Shown here piece after piece: positions 32,003-43,400 of a stretch of DNA of 64,000 nt. The notes beneath the pieces are model-generated. The model saw only the letters and a program-made list of their open reading frames with translations. It was not told the DNA's origin and made no database searches. The stretch covers positions 17,739,338 to 17,803,337 of the forward strand of contig CM034401.1 of the NCBI GenBank assembly GCA_019925095.2. Direction: 5' to 3'. The translations under genes and the position numbers were made by a program. The stretch is from Dendrolimus kikuchii. Its lineage: Eukaryota; Arthropoda; Insecta; Lepidoptera; Lasiocampidae. The first letter of the stretch is position 1, and every line of letters starts with the position of its first letter.

Positions 32003-32371
32003 CTTCATCCATTCATTGCTCAAGACCTTAAAGGAGAAAGAAATCAACATCCATATATAAATATAGATAACGAAACTTCAATTGCTGAGTCTTACAATAA
32101 ACAAACGATTTTTTGTAGTTTAAAAAGCATTTCAAGGAAAAAATCACTTAGAAACGTAATTGTTGAAAAGATTAATGAAAGTAATGATATTGTAGATTTA
32201 TCCTCTCTCCTAACGTCTATAAGAAAGAAATGTGATAATGTATGCATACACTTTAAAAGAAACGTCAAAATGCCCGTTTATTTTATAAATTGTAAAAATA
32301 TCATCAAGAAGCTAAACAAAACTGTGAGTGTTATTAGCATACATAATTTAATTCTTGGTAATCAAGTTTGA
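32003..32371 (+). other. Unidentified 122-codon open frame without AUG start
   Basis: Open between TAG at 32000 and TGA at 32369. The translation is Ser/Lys/Asn-rich (SLKSISRKKSLRNVIVEKIN..., ...VKMPVYFINCKNIIKK). A possible acceptor (ATTTTTTGTAG, ending near 32118) and a GTGAGT donor (near 32323) lie inside it, which would give a phase-0 exon end. That phase does not fit the next PRDM-like exon. A frame this long is borderline by chance in AT-rich DNA. Confidence 0.2.
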
Positions 32372-32617
32372 TTAAGTTATAGGTAAATCAACCGTTTAGT
32401 TGATGAGGTAATCTATTAATTTTAATATTCAAACACGATGAATCTGTTAACTGTTGATTCGGTTGGCATTAAAGTAGTGATTTTTGCGTGGGAAACTTTA
32501 CTATTGATGGATAGACTAGCGAAAGAATTAAGATTTATGGTTAATTGCCTTTTTGCAAATAAAGAATGATTTGAGTTGAAGCTCCAGCTATTAAGATTTA
32601 AATTAGGGTAGTGAAAC

Positions 32618-32745
32618 AACTTGGATGGATTGTGTGAAGGATGATATGATGATATGCGGTGTGACAGAAGAGGTATGTCAGAATAGAAGAGTGTGGAAGG
32701 AAAAGACATATTGTGCCGACCCCAAGTAATTGGGATATGGTGAAA
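32618..32745 (+). mobile_element. RTE-like LINE B 3' fragment (intronic)
   Basis: Encodes DWMDCVKDDMMICGVTEEVC and then RVWKEKTYCADPK before a stop. It is the best-preserved copy of the LINE B terminus in the window. Confidence 0.7.
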
Positions 32746-33134
32746 GAAAGTGAAACAACTTGTTACGATGTTTGGTGACGATATATTTGTTAGTGAGTCT
32801 TCAGTGCTAATATAAATATTGTAGGAAATATGGACAACAGTGGTAGTAATGGAGTTGATTTAGATGAAATTAAAACATCTCGCATGCGATTTACAGCCGG
32901 GTAAATTTTGTAAATAAAGATTTCTATATTAAATATGGCCTGGATTTCTGAAATCGGTCCCTAGAGTTGTTTGTTGTACGAATAACACAAATGTAACATG
33001 TTGGATAAGCTGATTTGATTTGATAATGACTATCTGACTTATTATGTTTTGTATTGAATCTTTTGAACATAATTATTTAGATAAAATATAGTAAGGTACC
33101 AGCCAATTTATAATTATCGGTTTCTTTGTTGCAG

Positions 33135-33401
33135 ACTCACCGCTAGACTTATCAACATCGCTGCTATCAAGAGTTCTATTACCTATATCACCTCCTTCAG
33201 GCAATGAAGACGAACACAAATCAGTCTCAGGAGATTCCTTAACATCATTATCAGCGGGATCATCAAATGAATTATTAGATATGACACCAAAAATCCAAAG
33301 ACGACCAGCGAAGTCGGAAAGAGCATTATTACCTTGTGAAGTTTGTGGAAAAGCATTCGATAGACCTTCATTATTAAAGAGGCATATGAGAACACATACT
33401 G
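33135..33401 (+). CDS. PRDM-like gene, exon with PLDLS motif and first zinc finger
   Basis: Follows a TTTGTTGCAG acceptor and ends at a GTTAGT donor. One base from the previous exon completes the first Asp, and one base is left for the next exon. It begins DSPLDLSTSLLS. PLDLS is the classic motif that recruits the corepressor CtBP, so repression is a plausible role. A Ser-rich linker (about 55 residues) follows, then a C2H2 finger, PCEVCGKAFDRPSLLKRHM with RTHTG. The frame agrees with both neighbours, which is strong support for the model. The spacing of PR domain, CtBP motif and fingers resembles PRDM repressors; the exact orthologue is not assigned. Confidence 0.88.
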
Positions 33402-33835
33402 GTTAGTACCTTTATTATTCATGAACTTAAATATTTTATAACGCAGTAGGTATATACAGTAAATAGATTTAGAAATACATGATAAATAACAATTAATAGG
33501 TTTTTTATGGAATTCAAAAAACATAAATATGTAGATCCGCTAGTACAGCTTTAACATTTAGGGGAATATCGGGAATGTTGTGAAAAGGGAATATATTTGG
33601 CTCAAGATTTAGAAACGACTTAGAAGCATAGCATTGAACATTGTTCTACTTCAATTATTGTGTAAAAAAGTACGGGTAGTATACTAAAACATTACAATGA
33701 TGTATTATAAAAACACAGCAACATAGTTAAACTTATAGAGGCGATTGTAATCAATCCATTATCCGTAATTGATATTTTTATGTTACTTCTATGTATATCA
33801 TATCTCATACTTCATATTATTTTTTATCTTCTAAG

Positions 33836-34005
33836 GTGAAAAACCCCACGTGTGCATGGTCTGCAATAAAGGATTCAGCACGTCTAGCAGTCTGAATACA
33901 CACAGGCGAATACATTCCGGTGAAAAACCTCATCAATGTCAACATTGCGGGAAAAGGTTTACAGCTAGCTCCAATTTATATTATCATCGGATGACGCACA
34001 TAAAG
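33836..34005 (+). CDS. PRDM-like gene, exon with zinc fingers 2 and 3
   Basis: Follows a TTATCTTCTAAG acceptor, and its first two bases complete the linker Gly. It encodes two full C2H2 fingers joined by canonical linkers: [19 protein letters not shown] with RRIHSGEKP, then [19 protein letters not shown] with RMTHIK. It ends in phase 0 at a GTAAGT donor. More fingers are expected downstream, but no exon starting with a matching linker was found up to 64000, so the 3' part of the gene lies in a long intron's far side or outside the window. Fingers of this type bind DNA. Confidence 0.9.
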
Positions 34006-34096
34006 GTAAGTTAAATTAATATGTTTCTAGATGATAGATAACAAACTTTTGCTCACTAATATAAGCGGTTAAAAAATTAAAGCGATTTCTTTTAAG

Positions 34097-34715
34097 ACAA
34101 TAATAATAATAATAACCTCCCATAAGGGGGCTTTGTGGCGAAGCCTTAGGTGAGTAGCGACACCTCAGACCCGACTTCAGGGAAGGCAAGACCCCCGCCT
34201 CCGTTCTTGCCTTAGCTAACCGGCACAGAGTGGAGATCGCTAGAGCTAAAACTCGAGCTCCAGGGGTGGAAGTGATAAATGGTATAACGTCAAAAGTAGC
34301 TTCGGTGAACCTGCAACCCACCTCTCGACACCTCTTAGCCACTTACACCCATGTTGCTCCTCGCTCGCCAATCTTGTATGGCATTTTTAGGGGTCCATAC
34401 AGTTAGTGGTGAGTCACCGTCTGCCCATTTTTTACAAGTTCTTTGAACATTGCGACGGGTAGACGCCATAATACCCATAGTGCCCAATCCGTAGTTACAC
34501 TAGCAGTTCATCCCAATAGCTCGATACATTTTGTTCTCATTTCCTACCATAGTCCTATACTGATCGGGGTTTGTCCTTGAGTGCATTTTTATATGGTGAC
34601 AGGGATAATCGCAGGTCAGTATCACTCCAAATTTAAATTAAATTTGTCAATGGGCCTATACGTGTTTCTCTTCCCATGGTCTGCCCGTGGTCTGCAGAGA
34701 CATAAATATATAATA
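34097..34715 (-). mobile_element. Unclassified retroposon with (ATT)n tail
   Basis: GC-richer block running on the minus strand to a TTATTATTATTATTG tail at about 34097-34113. Its left part (34110-34330 on the plus strand) holds an unsupported ORF. It lies just after the last zinc-finger exon. It could be a LINE 3' UTR, and its tail type is the same as that of SINE family 2. Confidence 0.45.
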
Positions 34716-34915
34716 ATAATAATCAGCAGACAACTAGACATATTGTGTATCCCCAAATTAAGCAACTTACGCTTGTTTACGAGTAATATACAACGAACTA
34801 CTCTGGGGCGGATCCCAGACACCCAGACCATACCAGGAATCGAGCCCGGAGCCTCTGTGTTGCAGTGAGGTATGGCGGCAAAGGGCTTAGCCCACTCAAC
34901 CACAGAGGCTGTCAA
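34716..34915 (-). repeat. tRNA-derived SINE, family 2
   Basis: Read from 34915 leftward: a tRNA-like head (GTTGAGTGGGCTAAGCCC, then GGGCTCGATTCCTGG), the body GTCTGGGTGTCTGGGATCC, and a GATTATTATTATTAT tail. Confidence 0.8.
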
Positions 34916-35812
34916 TTAATATCTAACTACATATACTCACTAGATTTGTAGCCTAGATATTATAAGATTATACCTGTTAACTCCCATTTGGCAAACAAGA
35001 AATACAAAAGAAAATCTGTAACCATACATAAATAATACTATAGTAAATGTAATACAAATAAGAACACTGAAATGTAAGTAAATAAGAAACAAATGTAGTA
35101 AAAAATGCGTTTTTTTTAGTAAAGTAGAAATTAAATGACAAGATAATGAAAAGATAACGAAAATCTCTGTCTTGGAAATTATGCAAGTGAAGCCACGTGG
35201 AAATCCTTCGTAATCTAGGATTTTCAAATATTAAAAAAACATCAGATAATTAATTAATAATAAGAAGATATTCAATGATATAAAAATAAATAATTAATTT
35301 AATACCTCAGTCTTCACAAAGTTTAGAATCTCATAGTGGTATTTACGCATCGACTCTTGCGCACTGATATGGAAAAGTCATGTGTCGTGGACCGTACCCG
35401 TGGGAGAATGTTGTTTGTAGACAATATAGAAATCTCTTAATTTTATATTGTTTCAAATTTTTTTGCCACTAAAACTAAATTAATAATGGTAATGCTTCAC
35501 AAAAACTGAACTCTCAAGTACTTGGTTACGTAAATTATGTAGTTACACAAATATTTTTGCTCATAATTTGAAGTACTTACTTTAATTTAGAAACAATTTA
35601 AAAAAATTGTTTTTCTCGATTCTAATTTCTGTTTCCTTTTTGATTATTATTTCATAATGTTTTTAATATCATTTGCTTATGATAATTGGATTTTTAATTG
35701 TAGTATTAAACTAATGGGTGTGGTAGTACCTAATGAAGGTAACCTTCTGCGTGTGTCTATTATGAATGCTATAATTTTTCACCTTGACTTGCCAATCGCT
35801 GTTAACTTCATG

Positions 35813-35814
<2 letters not shown>
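34916..35814. other. AT-rich DNA, no feature
   Basis: No exon found. It should be intron of the PRDM-like gene if that gene continues. Confidence 0.4.

Positions 35815-35857
<43 letters not shown>
35815..35857. repeat. (TA)n microsatellite
   Basis: About 20 TA units after TGTATG. The flanking sequence to 35955 has a Helitron-like theme (AACGGCTGGACTGATTTGGC). Confidence 0.9.
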
Positions 35858-35863
<6 letters not shown>

Positions 35864-36220
35864 AAATTACTGTTCGTTAGTGTCGCTAAAACTCTAGAAC
35901 GGCTGGACTGATTTGGCTAATTTTAGTTTTGAATTATTTGTGGAAGTCCAGGGAAGGTTTAAAAGGTGAGTAAATGTTGAAGTTTAGTAAAAACGTCAAT
36001 TTCGCTTTCCCTTGAAACTATTCCTACCTGTCAAACATTCATGATGTTCATCCCGTCGTTTAGAAATCAAATTAAATTTAAAAGTAAAGTTTTTTTTTAT
36101 TTTTTTGGTTTTGAATGTCAAACGTTTGATGTTTCTTTCGGTTACGTTTGGACCACATTTTTTACTAAAGTTGACATTCTGCAATTATCATTCAGCTTTT
36201 TTATTTATTGATGTCAGGTA

Positions 36221-36251
36221 GTATATAATTATATATATATATATATATATA
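36221..36251. repeat. Short (TA)n tract
   Basis: Imperfect TA repeat that precedes a unique, GC-richer stretch (36255-36470) with no ORF. Confidence 0.8.
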
Positions 36252-36570
36252 CAGTCCTCCTTGGCGTATCCGCCAACGGCAAGCCTTGTCAAGTCCGTCT
36301 GTGCAAGCGCAGGTGGCTAGCGAAACCAAAAGTTTTAAAAGTTCTTTTGCAAGGAGCGCAGTACATATGTGTAGCTGAAGAAGATTTTAGGGCGGTTCTT
36401 TTTGATAAAGCGTTACTCGTCAGAGTGTTCTACGCGCTTCGTGTATAGTGCAGTGCTGGTTGCACATTTTCGGCCGTAAAGCATGATAATTAAACATTAA
36501 TTATGTAATACATATATTCTCATACATATGCCTAGAAATATGTCTATTAACTAAATTCAGTAGCAATATC

Positions 36571-36668
36571 TCTCTCTTTTCTTTCACCTTCTCACAGTTA
36601 TTTGTGGTCGGCACAATATGTCTTTTTCTTCCTCTCTTCTGACATATACCCTCTGTCCCACTACAAAT
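36571..36668 (-). mobile_element. RTE-like LINE B 3' fragment
   Basis: Reverse complement carries GAGGAAGAAAAAGACATATT and GTGCCGACCACAAATAA, matching the end of LINE B at 32618-32745. Confidence 0.6.
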
Positions 36669-37497
36669 CACCAATTGTCAGTGTAACATATCGCCTTGGA
36701 CACACAAACATACACACACATATATTATACTTCATAACATATTATGTGCTTATACCATAAATCATCAATTACCAATGTAACATATCGCCTTGGACACACA
36801 CACATATATTATACTTCATAACATATTATGTGATATTTTCTTAAGTTTTCGCGACTTGTATACATAATAAAACCAAAACCAGCTGCCAGACCTCAAGACA
36901 CTGTGAGCTCTTTCTGCGTACAACGGAACACAAACCAACTTAACTGATAATTATTTTTATTTTTCCTTCCACCCATTTTAATATTATATAAAATTATTAG
37001 AGCTAGGCATGTTTGCTGAAGAGTTTCTTGCGCCGCTTCTTCTCTTCAAGCCATAACATGTTGCGAAGCGGTAGTAAATTAGATTAGGCTCCCATAGAGT
37101 AAATAATAACCATAAACAAAATTAAAATTAAATAATTAAAACTAACAAGTTGGCGGTAGGGTAAATAAAACTTTAACAATACTCGTTGACACTTGACATC
37201 TTTGCCTTCCGTGATCACGGCCACTGAAAAGTGGCCGAAACGTCGGAAAAACCAAAATCAAATAAAATTACCGCGCTTAAAACCGTTAAAACGTAGTTTT
37301 ATTACATATTATGTGCCTATGCTATAAATCATCAATTACCAATGTAACATATCGCCTTGGACACACAAACATACATACACATATATTATACTTCATAACA
37401 TATTATGTGCTTATACCATAAATCATCAATTACCAATGTAACATATCGCCTTGGACACACACACATATATTATACTTCATAACATATTATGTGCTTA
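36669..37497 (+). repeat. ~92-bp tandem repeat, four units, interrupted
   Basis: The unit reads AATCATCAATTACCAATGTA, then ACATATCGCCTTGGACACAC and TATATTATACTTCATAACAT. Two units lie at about 36669-36833 and two at about 37309-37497. A ~475-bp insertion (36834-37308) splits the array, with CATATTATGTG on both sides of the break. Confidence 0.75.
37160..37308 (+). mobile_element. Partial foldback element inside the array insertion
   Basis: Contains CGTGATCACGG, CACTGAAAAGTGGCCGAAAC and ATTACCGCGCTTAAAACCGT. These match the right arm of the foldback element at 57358-57533. The left arm is missing. Confidence 0.6.
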
Positions 37498-37654
37498 TCT
37501 TGATATATAAAAATGAATGTTTGTGTGTATGTTCTTTATAGAATCCGATTTTGATGAAATTTTGTGTGTGTGTTTGAGTGGGTTTTGTGTCATGAAACAA
37601 AGTCTTTTAGGAATTCAGAAAATATGGCGGTACTAAGTTCGCCGGGTCACCTAG
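37498..37654 (+). mobile_element. Short Helitron-type element
   Basis: 157 bp, starting TCTTGATATATAAAAATGAA with A before it and ending GGGTCACCTAG with T after it. No ORF. Confidence 0.7.
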
Positions 37655-37860
37655 TATTGTTATAAAATATATTTTGTCTATTTTAGTTTGATGTTTTTAT
37701 CGTGGTTGTTGTTCTCAGTTTACATGATATTAGTGTGTAGAATTTTCTTAGGTATAGATATTTATTCGTGTTTTTCCGTGAGGGTGACGTTACTGCAAGG
37801 CATTAATGGAAGACAAAAGCTGGTTGTTACCAACCAGCATTTGCTGAGTTAAAATCTATT

Positions 37861-38056
37861 TAGAGTCAAGTCAAATGCAAAGAAGAGGCTCCGGGTTCGA
37901 TTCCTGACATGGTAAATTTCGGAAACGAATTTTTCGTTATTTACTACGGTCTGGGTGTCTGGGATCGGCTGCAGCTCGGTCCGTTATATCTTACCCATAA
38001 CAGAAGCGTAGCTTGCTTAGTTGTGGGAATGTACAGTGTGTTTGTCTGCCGATTAT
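37861..38056 (+). repeat. tRNA-derived SINE, family 2 (head truncated)
   Basis: Begins within the tRNA-like head, with GGTTCGATTCCTGACATGG. The body has GTCTGGGTGTCTGGGATCGG, and the end is TGCCGATTATAAAAAAAAA. Confidence 0.75.
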
Positions 38057-40785
38057 AAAAAAAAATTGTTAACCTCCTTATTTGTAATTCTCATTTAAAT
38101 AACTCTAAGTAAATATTTTGTTTTCGTTCTTTCAATATCACTTCTGGCTGTATCATATTTCTCATGATGTATAACATAAAAATAAATTAATCCTATACTA
38201 ACATTACCATTGTGATCATTGCTTACTTAATTACGGAAATATACACGACTCGGTAATTAATTTGCGAAACGTCTGAGCGTATTATAAAAAGGAAAAAATC
38301 ATCCTTGACTTTCAAACAATAGCCGGTGTTATTACAGTTTTTCTCAATTTATGATAATTCACATACTGCGTGTAGTATCCTTTAACACGAAGGCTTTTAT
38401 ATCTTGGCTATGTGTCGATTGTGTAATTAATTACGGGGGTTCCGTGACCGTTCTCTTTTACATTATAAAATTGATTTGTATACTTAAGTCGAGTTTGACG
38501 TTAATAATCTGTGGAATGTATTATCTATATCGGGAACTAAGATTATTAATAGAAAGACGGAGTCCCGAACTCTCCAACTGAAGCCGGCTAAAGGAAGCCA
38601 ATTTTGGAATATGTAGCCGGTTTAGGAATCGCCACCGTAACGGTATTAAGATTTCCCTCTTTTTGAGAGTGAATATTTATTGACAACTTTCTCGTAATTA
38701 GTTATAAAGTAAATATGGCAATAATTTTAAGTTTTTTTTATAAGCTCTTACTTTCTTAGGTGTTATAAACTATAAAAAACTACTTTTTAAAAGAATCACA
38801 CAATTTTTATAACATGAATAAAATGGTAAACCGCTTTAACTCTTTATTATCCACATACATTCAATTATAGATTGAGTATATGTAGATAACACGTGTGTAC
38901 TATGTGTATGTATATACTACATAAGTTTATGCACACAAGTTTGTGAAGTATGCTTCACTTAATTTGACACTTTTATGTACATAGGGCCTGTCTATACATT
39001 AATGGTCTAAGATCGGGTATAATTAAAAATAAATTATTGCTAATGTAATCTGCGTTGCTTCATTTGTCAGCTTAAGTATTTTATACGATTCTGTGGCGGT
39101 AACAAAAGCCCACATTTTTATTATTTTGCTAGGAGATCCTGAAAATTCTTGAGACACACACACATAATTTTTAAACTACATATGGTTTTCTTACAGTTGG
39201 TACAACAACCTAATCTGTGTTTTTTTCCGTTTCACTGCACTCTTATGTAGCGACATGTAATATAATTATAAATGCTTGTCAAATTTCGTCTACATTCATA
39301 GTCGTTTCTGAGAAAAACTACTGTGACATAAAAAGATCGGCTAGATGGTTAGAGGAACATGACAATTTATCATCATAAGGATTTTTGCCAAAATATCTGC
39401 GGAATCTTAAAAACAAATTAATTGACAAGACATTGAGCAATGTCATTTCATATAAGAAGTAGATATTTACTTCCTAAGGCCGTTAACATCATCAAAAGCA
39501 GTTCTTGTAGCGACCCGTCACAGTGTCCTGCACACAGGTGTGTTCCCACGATGACCTGACCTGTAATTTATTGGTGCGCGGCGTCTTCGCTACTTGTTAG
39601 AAGGGGGCAAACTTCAAGACGTCAGGGCTGGCACTGCGAAAAATAATGACTCTTAATTAAATAACTATTTTGTCAGGACGGTGTATACATTATAACCGTC
39701 ACCGAATCGTCAGACCGCCGCTGTCGCATTTTCGCTATCAAGCGGGTGTCAGCCTTAGTGCGTCAGTAAGGGGACAGACAATGCTCGCATATACCCAGAA
39801 AATAGAAAATGGTGTCGTCTACATGAAACAAAAATTAAACCCTTATGTTTTCTTCAAGTTCGTCCGTTCGTCTATATTACTCATTTTTCTCAGAAAATAT
39901 TAGGTCCTTAAGGATTATACTTAGTAGGAATATGGAATCTATATGCAGCTACACCTGTATAGAATCAAAAAAAGATTTGAAGTAGTCATACATTTGAATG
40001 TGGATTGAAAATATTTCAATGTATAGAGTATCGTCGTTCAGATCTTAACATGATGATATTCTTTAGTTTCTGTTTTATTTATGTCAAATAGGTGGCTAGG
40101 TATTAGCTCTCAAAATCGTGAAAATAGTTTCTCATCTTCTATTATGACTAAAGTAAAATTATGAACAGAAACAAAATGTGAAAGTAGATTAGTGTGTCTA
40201 TATAGTTGGGACGTAAAACAACCTATATATAATTAGTGTATTAGTAAAAAAATATATATAAGTATTAGGATCAAATTAAGAGGTTCAAAGGGTATTATTG
40301 TCCATAGGTGACGAGAATCACTTTTCACCGGGTGAGCTACCAGTCTGCCTGTTGTACGCCAGCTATAAAATATAAAGCCTGATTGAAAACATATTACTTT
40401 TTTGAAGTTAAAATATAAATGCCAGCATTGTCTAGCTTACTATTAAATTACTTACCTGAACTAATTAATGTATAAACTTATTTTTTTTAATCGAGTAATG
40501 TACCAACCCTGTGCCTTTGAACCGTGATCGCTGTGTGATTTTCTTAAGTCGCGGACACATGAGGTCATAGTTAAATAAGTAAAAACTTAAGGTGGGGCGT
40601 TATGGGAAACGAACACGGTAACCACATACATATAATATGAACCACGCTTTACCGGACCGTAATATAGCACTTTGTATAAATTAACGTCACTTATGAACTA
40701 CTATTATGATTTCGAATAATTAATACGAAGCATAAACAAAGTGTTGGTAATTTTAATTTTAGAGAGAATATCTTTTTTAGTACTT
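38057..40785. other. Long AT-rich stretch, no gene seen
   Basis: No exon or repeat end recognised. About 39490-39800 is less AT-biased and not visibly repeated in the window. Confidence 0.4.
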
Positions 40786-40789
40786 GAAA

Positions 40790-41130
40790 CTTATTTAGGG
40801 ACAGCCCACCACGTCGTGTGGCGGTGTTCAGAACTCACCAACTCGACCTGCCAGAGTAATCATTAAAACATAAAGCTCTTCAGTTCCACGAAGCCTAAGA
40901 GGGGGGGGGGGGATTCTTTGCTCTCTGGTACCTCTTATCGTCATACGCCAGAGACACGAGAGCACGGCCTAGCCAACTCTACAAACACTGGCCGGCGGCG
41001 GTCCTCATCCATTACCGGGGGAACCAAGACCCGGTTTCTTCTTATTCCTCACTAGGCGTGAGCAGGTAAGTGTTTGCACCCAGTACCCACGCCATGTGAG
41101 GTGAGAAAAGCGCGCGGGGAAATCCAGCGC
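40790..41130. repeat. GC-rich unclassified block with a G-run
   Basis: Much GC-richer than its surroundings, with a run of about 14 G near 40901-40914 and CCGGCGGCGG at about 40991. No ORF. It may be part of a LINE (5' or 3' UTR). No second copy is present here. Confidence 0.4.
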
Positions 41131-41177
41131 TAATTTCTCGTCACGTATTAACTTCATAAAAAGTCATTAAAGAAAAT

Positions 41178-41740
41178 ACATACATAATATCACCCCTGTT
41201 TCCCATGCGGATAGGCAGAGACTATGGATCTCCACTTGTGACAATCATGACAATCGCTTCATCTACCTTCATTAACCTCTTCATACATGCACGTTTATTC
41301 GAGATACATTTTACCCGACCTCTCTTTAACACTTGTGATATTTAATCATGGCATGTTCGTCTTGGTCTGCCGGCAGCAACTCCACCATTCAAAAAACTGT
41401 CATACACCTGTTTTGTGATTCTACTTTTATCCATTCTTGCTATATGTCCAAACCACCTTAACATTCCTTTTCAACTCTTGTTATTACATCTTCTTTCAAT
41501 CCATAACATTCCCTTATTAAAAAAAATAGTTATGTTCTTGATGAGTTCCTGATGCGGTCTTTCCGCGGGACTCCAAACATCCACCGCAGCATATTCATAT
41601 CCGTGACACGTAGCTGTTGCTTCTGTCGCTTAGGTACAGGCCAAGCGTCACTGCCATACAAAAGGACAGGTCTAATTATGGGTTTATAGACCTATCCTTT
41701 TAACTTAATCGGCATTTTGGGGTCGCAAATATCACTAGTT
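41178..41740 (-). mobile_element. LINE D fragment, RT C-terminal region
   Basis: The minus-strand translation includes WPVPKRQKQQLRVTDMNMLR and then WMFGVPRKDRIRN, the Y/W...M-L-R-W-M-x-G-V...D-R-I-R-N pattern of RTE-type C-terminal regions. Further on come GRPRRTC-type sequence and a terminal CLPIRMGNRG-like end with a TATGTATG tail. Frames are broken. A second copy is split at 49545-50300. Confidence 0.65.
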
Positions 41741-42650
41741 ACTCATGTAGAGTGCAATATATATACATATATAATATTATTTAATTAGGATTAGTTAGTT
41801 TTCTTGTTTGTATTTTCAGTATAATAAAGTACCTAAGTATATTATTTATATTTTAAATTCATAATAACCAGTCGCTAATAAATCGTTCAACATAAAGTTC
41901 GACCATCTCTCATTAAGTTCACACACACCGTGCGAAGCCACGGTCTGGTGGTTTCGCCGTCTTAGTATCGTCTTCGGTTCACGATACGGTTCCTTGGTTG
42001 GTCGTGGGAACGGGTTTTCGGGTGCCAATGTTCGGTGTCTTGGAATATGTTATGTATGCTTGTGTTATACAATATATTGATATCTATGCCAAAATTGATT
42101 GCTTCTGCAAAGGCTTCATTCTGCTATTTCAAGTATCTTGGTGTTGCGAAGATATTCAAAGTACACAACTCCATTGCGATAGTGTCAGAGTTTATATTCT
42201 ACTAAATCCAAAATATCTTCTCGATATCGTCACGGCAGAATAATAGTGAGAACAACTTGATTTGCCATCAGTAGAAATGGCGTAAGCCGAAATGAATATT
42301 GAAAAGCTACCGACAATTTTAAACATTTATTTCGCGTCTTTTCGTCTATAAATATTTATCTAAAGATGGAGTAGTGTGCCACGGGCACCCTATTGGGGTT
42401 AACAGAATACCGAAATCGAGCAATCCTACGACTGAGACGAAGGTGTCCGAAGATTTTGAGGAGATAGTTGATTTGTTGCAAAAGACTACGTAATATTTCA
42501 GTTTTGCATAGTTTGTGACTTTTTTTAATGAGTGTTCTTTGATTTTCAAATCATGTTCTGTCAAAACATAATATCATTCATGATTAATATATTTTTTAAT
42601 CTGCTCGAAAATTTGAGCCATTATCCGCGACATAAGTTTTCAGAAGAGGA
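41741..42650. other. AT-rich DNA, no feature
   Basis: Nothing recognised. Confidence 0.4.
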
Positions 42651-42890
42651 AGAATGTTTAGACATTTACTACGACACGAAGCCCATCTCTATAAGATTAT
42701 AGAAGGCAAAGTGGAAGGCAGAAGAGGGAAGGGAAAACCTAGAAGGGAGTTTATCGGCCAAATAAATCAAAGGATAAGTGTCGTGTCATATAAAGAAGTG
42801 AAACAGCTGGCCGAAAAAAGAGAGGATTGAAGGAAGATCCACTGACAAGGGTTAAACTCTTAAATATTTTGATGATGATGATGATAATGA
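42651..42890 (+). mobile_element. LINE 3' fragment with (GAT)n tail
   Basis: Encodes FRHLLRHEAHLYKIIEGKVE, GKGKPRREFIGQI and VKQLAEKREDWK before a stop. This is the H-L-L-R-H...G-K...R-x-F...A-x-x-R-x-x-W pattern of LINE C-termini. It is followed by TTTTGATGATGATGATGAT. 5'-truncated. Confidence 0.7.
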
Positions 42891-43113
42891 ACTTTTCAAA
42901 GCCGATATAATCCTGCCTGATTAAATTATTGTAGAAATGATTTATGTTACATGTACTTACCTATGGATGGACTTACCCAAAACTGGATGAACAGGACAAG
43001 ATTAGAGTGGAAAGAGTTGGAGAAGCCTTATTACTCATTACTTTCGAACAACAGTTTATATTCTATAACATAACCCTCATAAAAAAATGAAGTCCTAATA
43101 ATTTCATATTAAA

Positions 43114-43400
43114 CTAGCCCGCGACTTTCTTCGTCCACGCTTGGCTCGAAATTACTGCAGTATTCCCGGGACACGAAAGTACCGCAGCTATCGTTTTAGT
43201 AGAAACTGTGTCGGAATAACCTAATTCCTATGCATCCGAAAAACTTCAAACCGCTCCCGGGAAAAATCCCGCAGAATTCCCAGGATAAAAAGTAGCGTAG
43301 ATTTTAAGTGTAGGAATTTGCCGTCGATCAACGAAAACCACATCGAAATCGGCCCAGTAGTTTTTACGTGAATTACGTGAAAAGACAAGAAATCTAAAAA
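43114..43400 (-). mobile_element. Helitron-type repeat, one end defined
   Basis: On the minus strand it ends GCGGGCTAG at 43114, followed by T. The body has GGCCCAGTAGTTTTTACGTG at the right. The 5' end could not be fixed. Confidence 0.45.
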
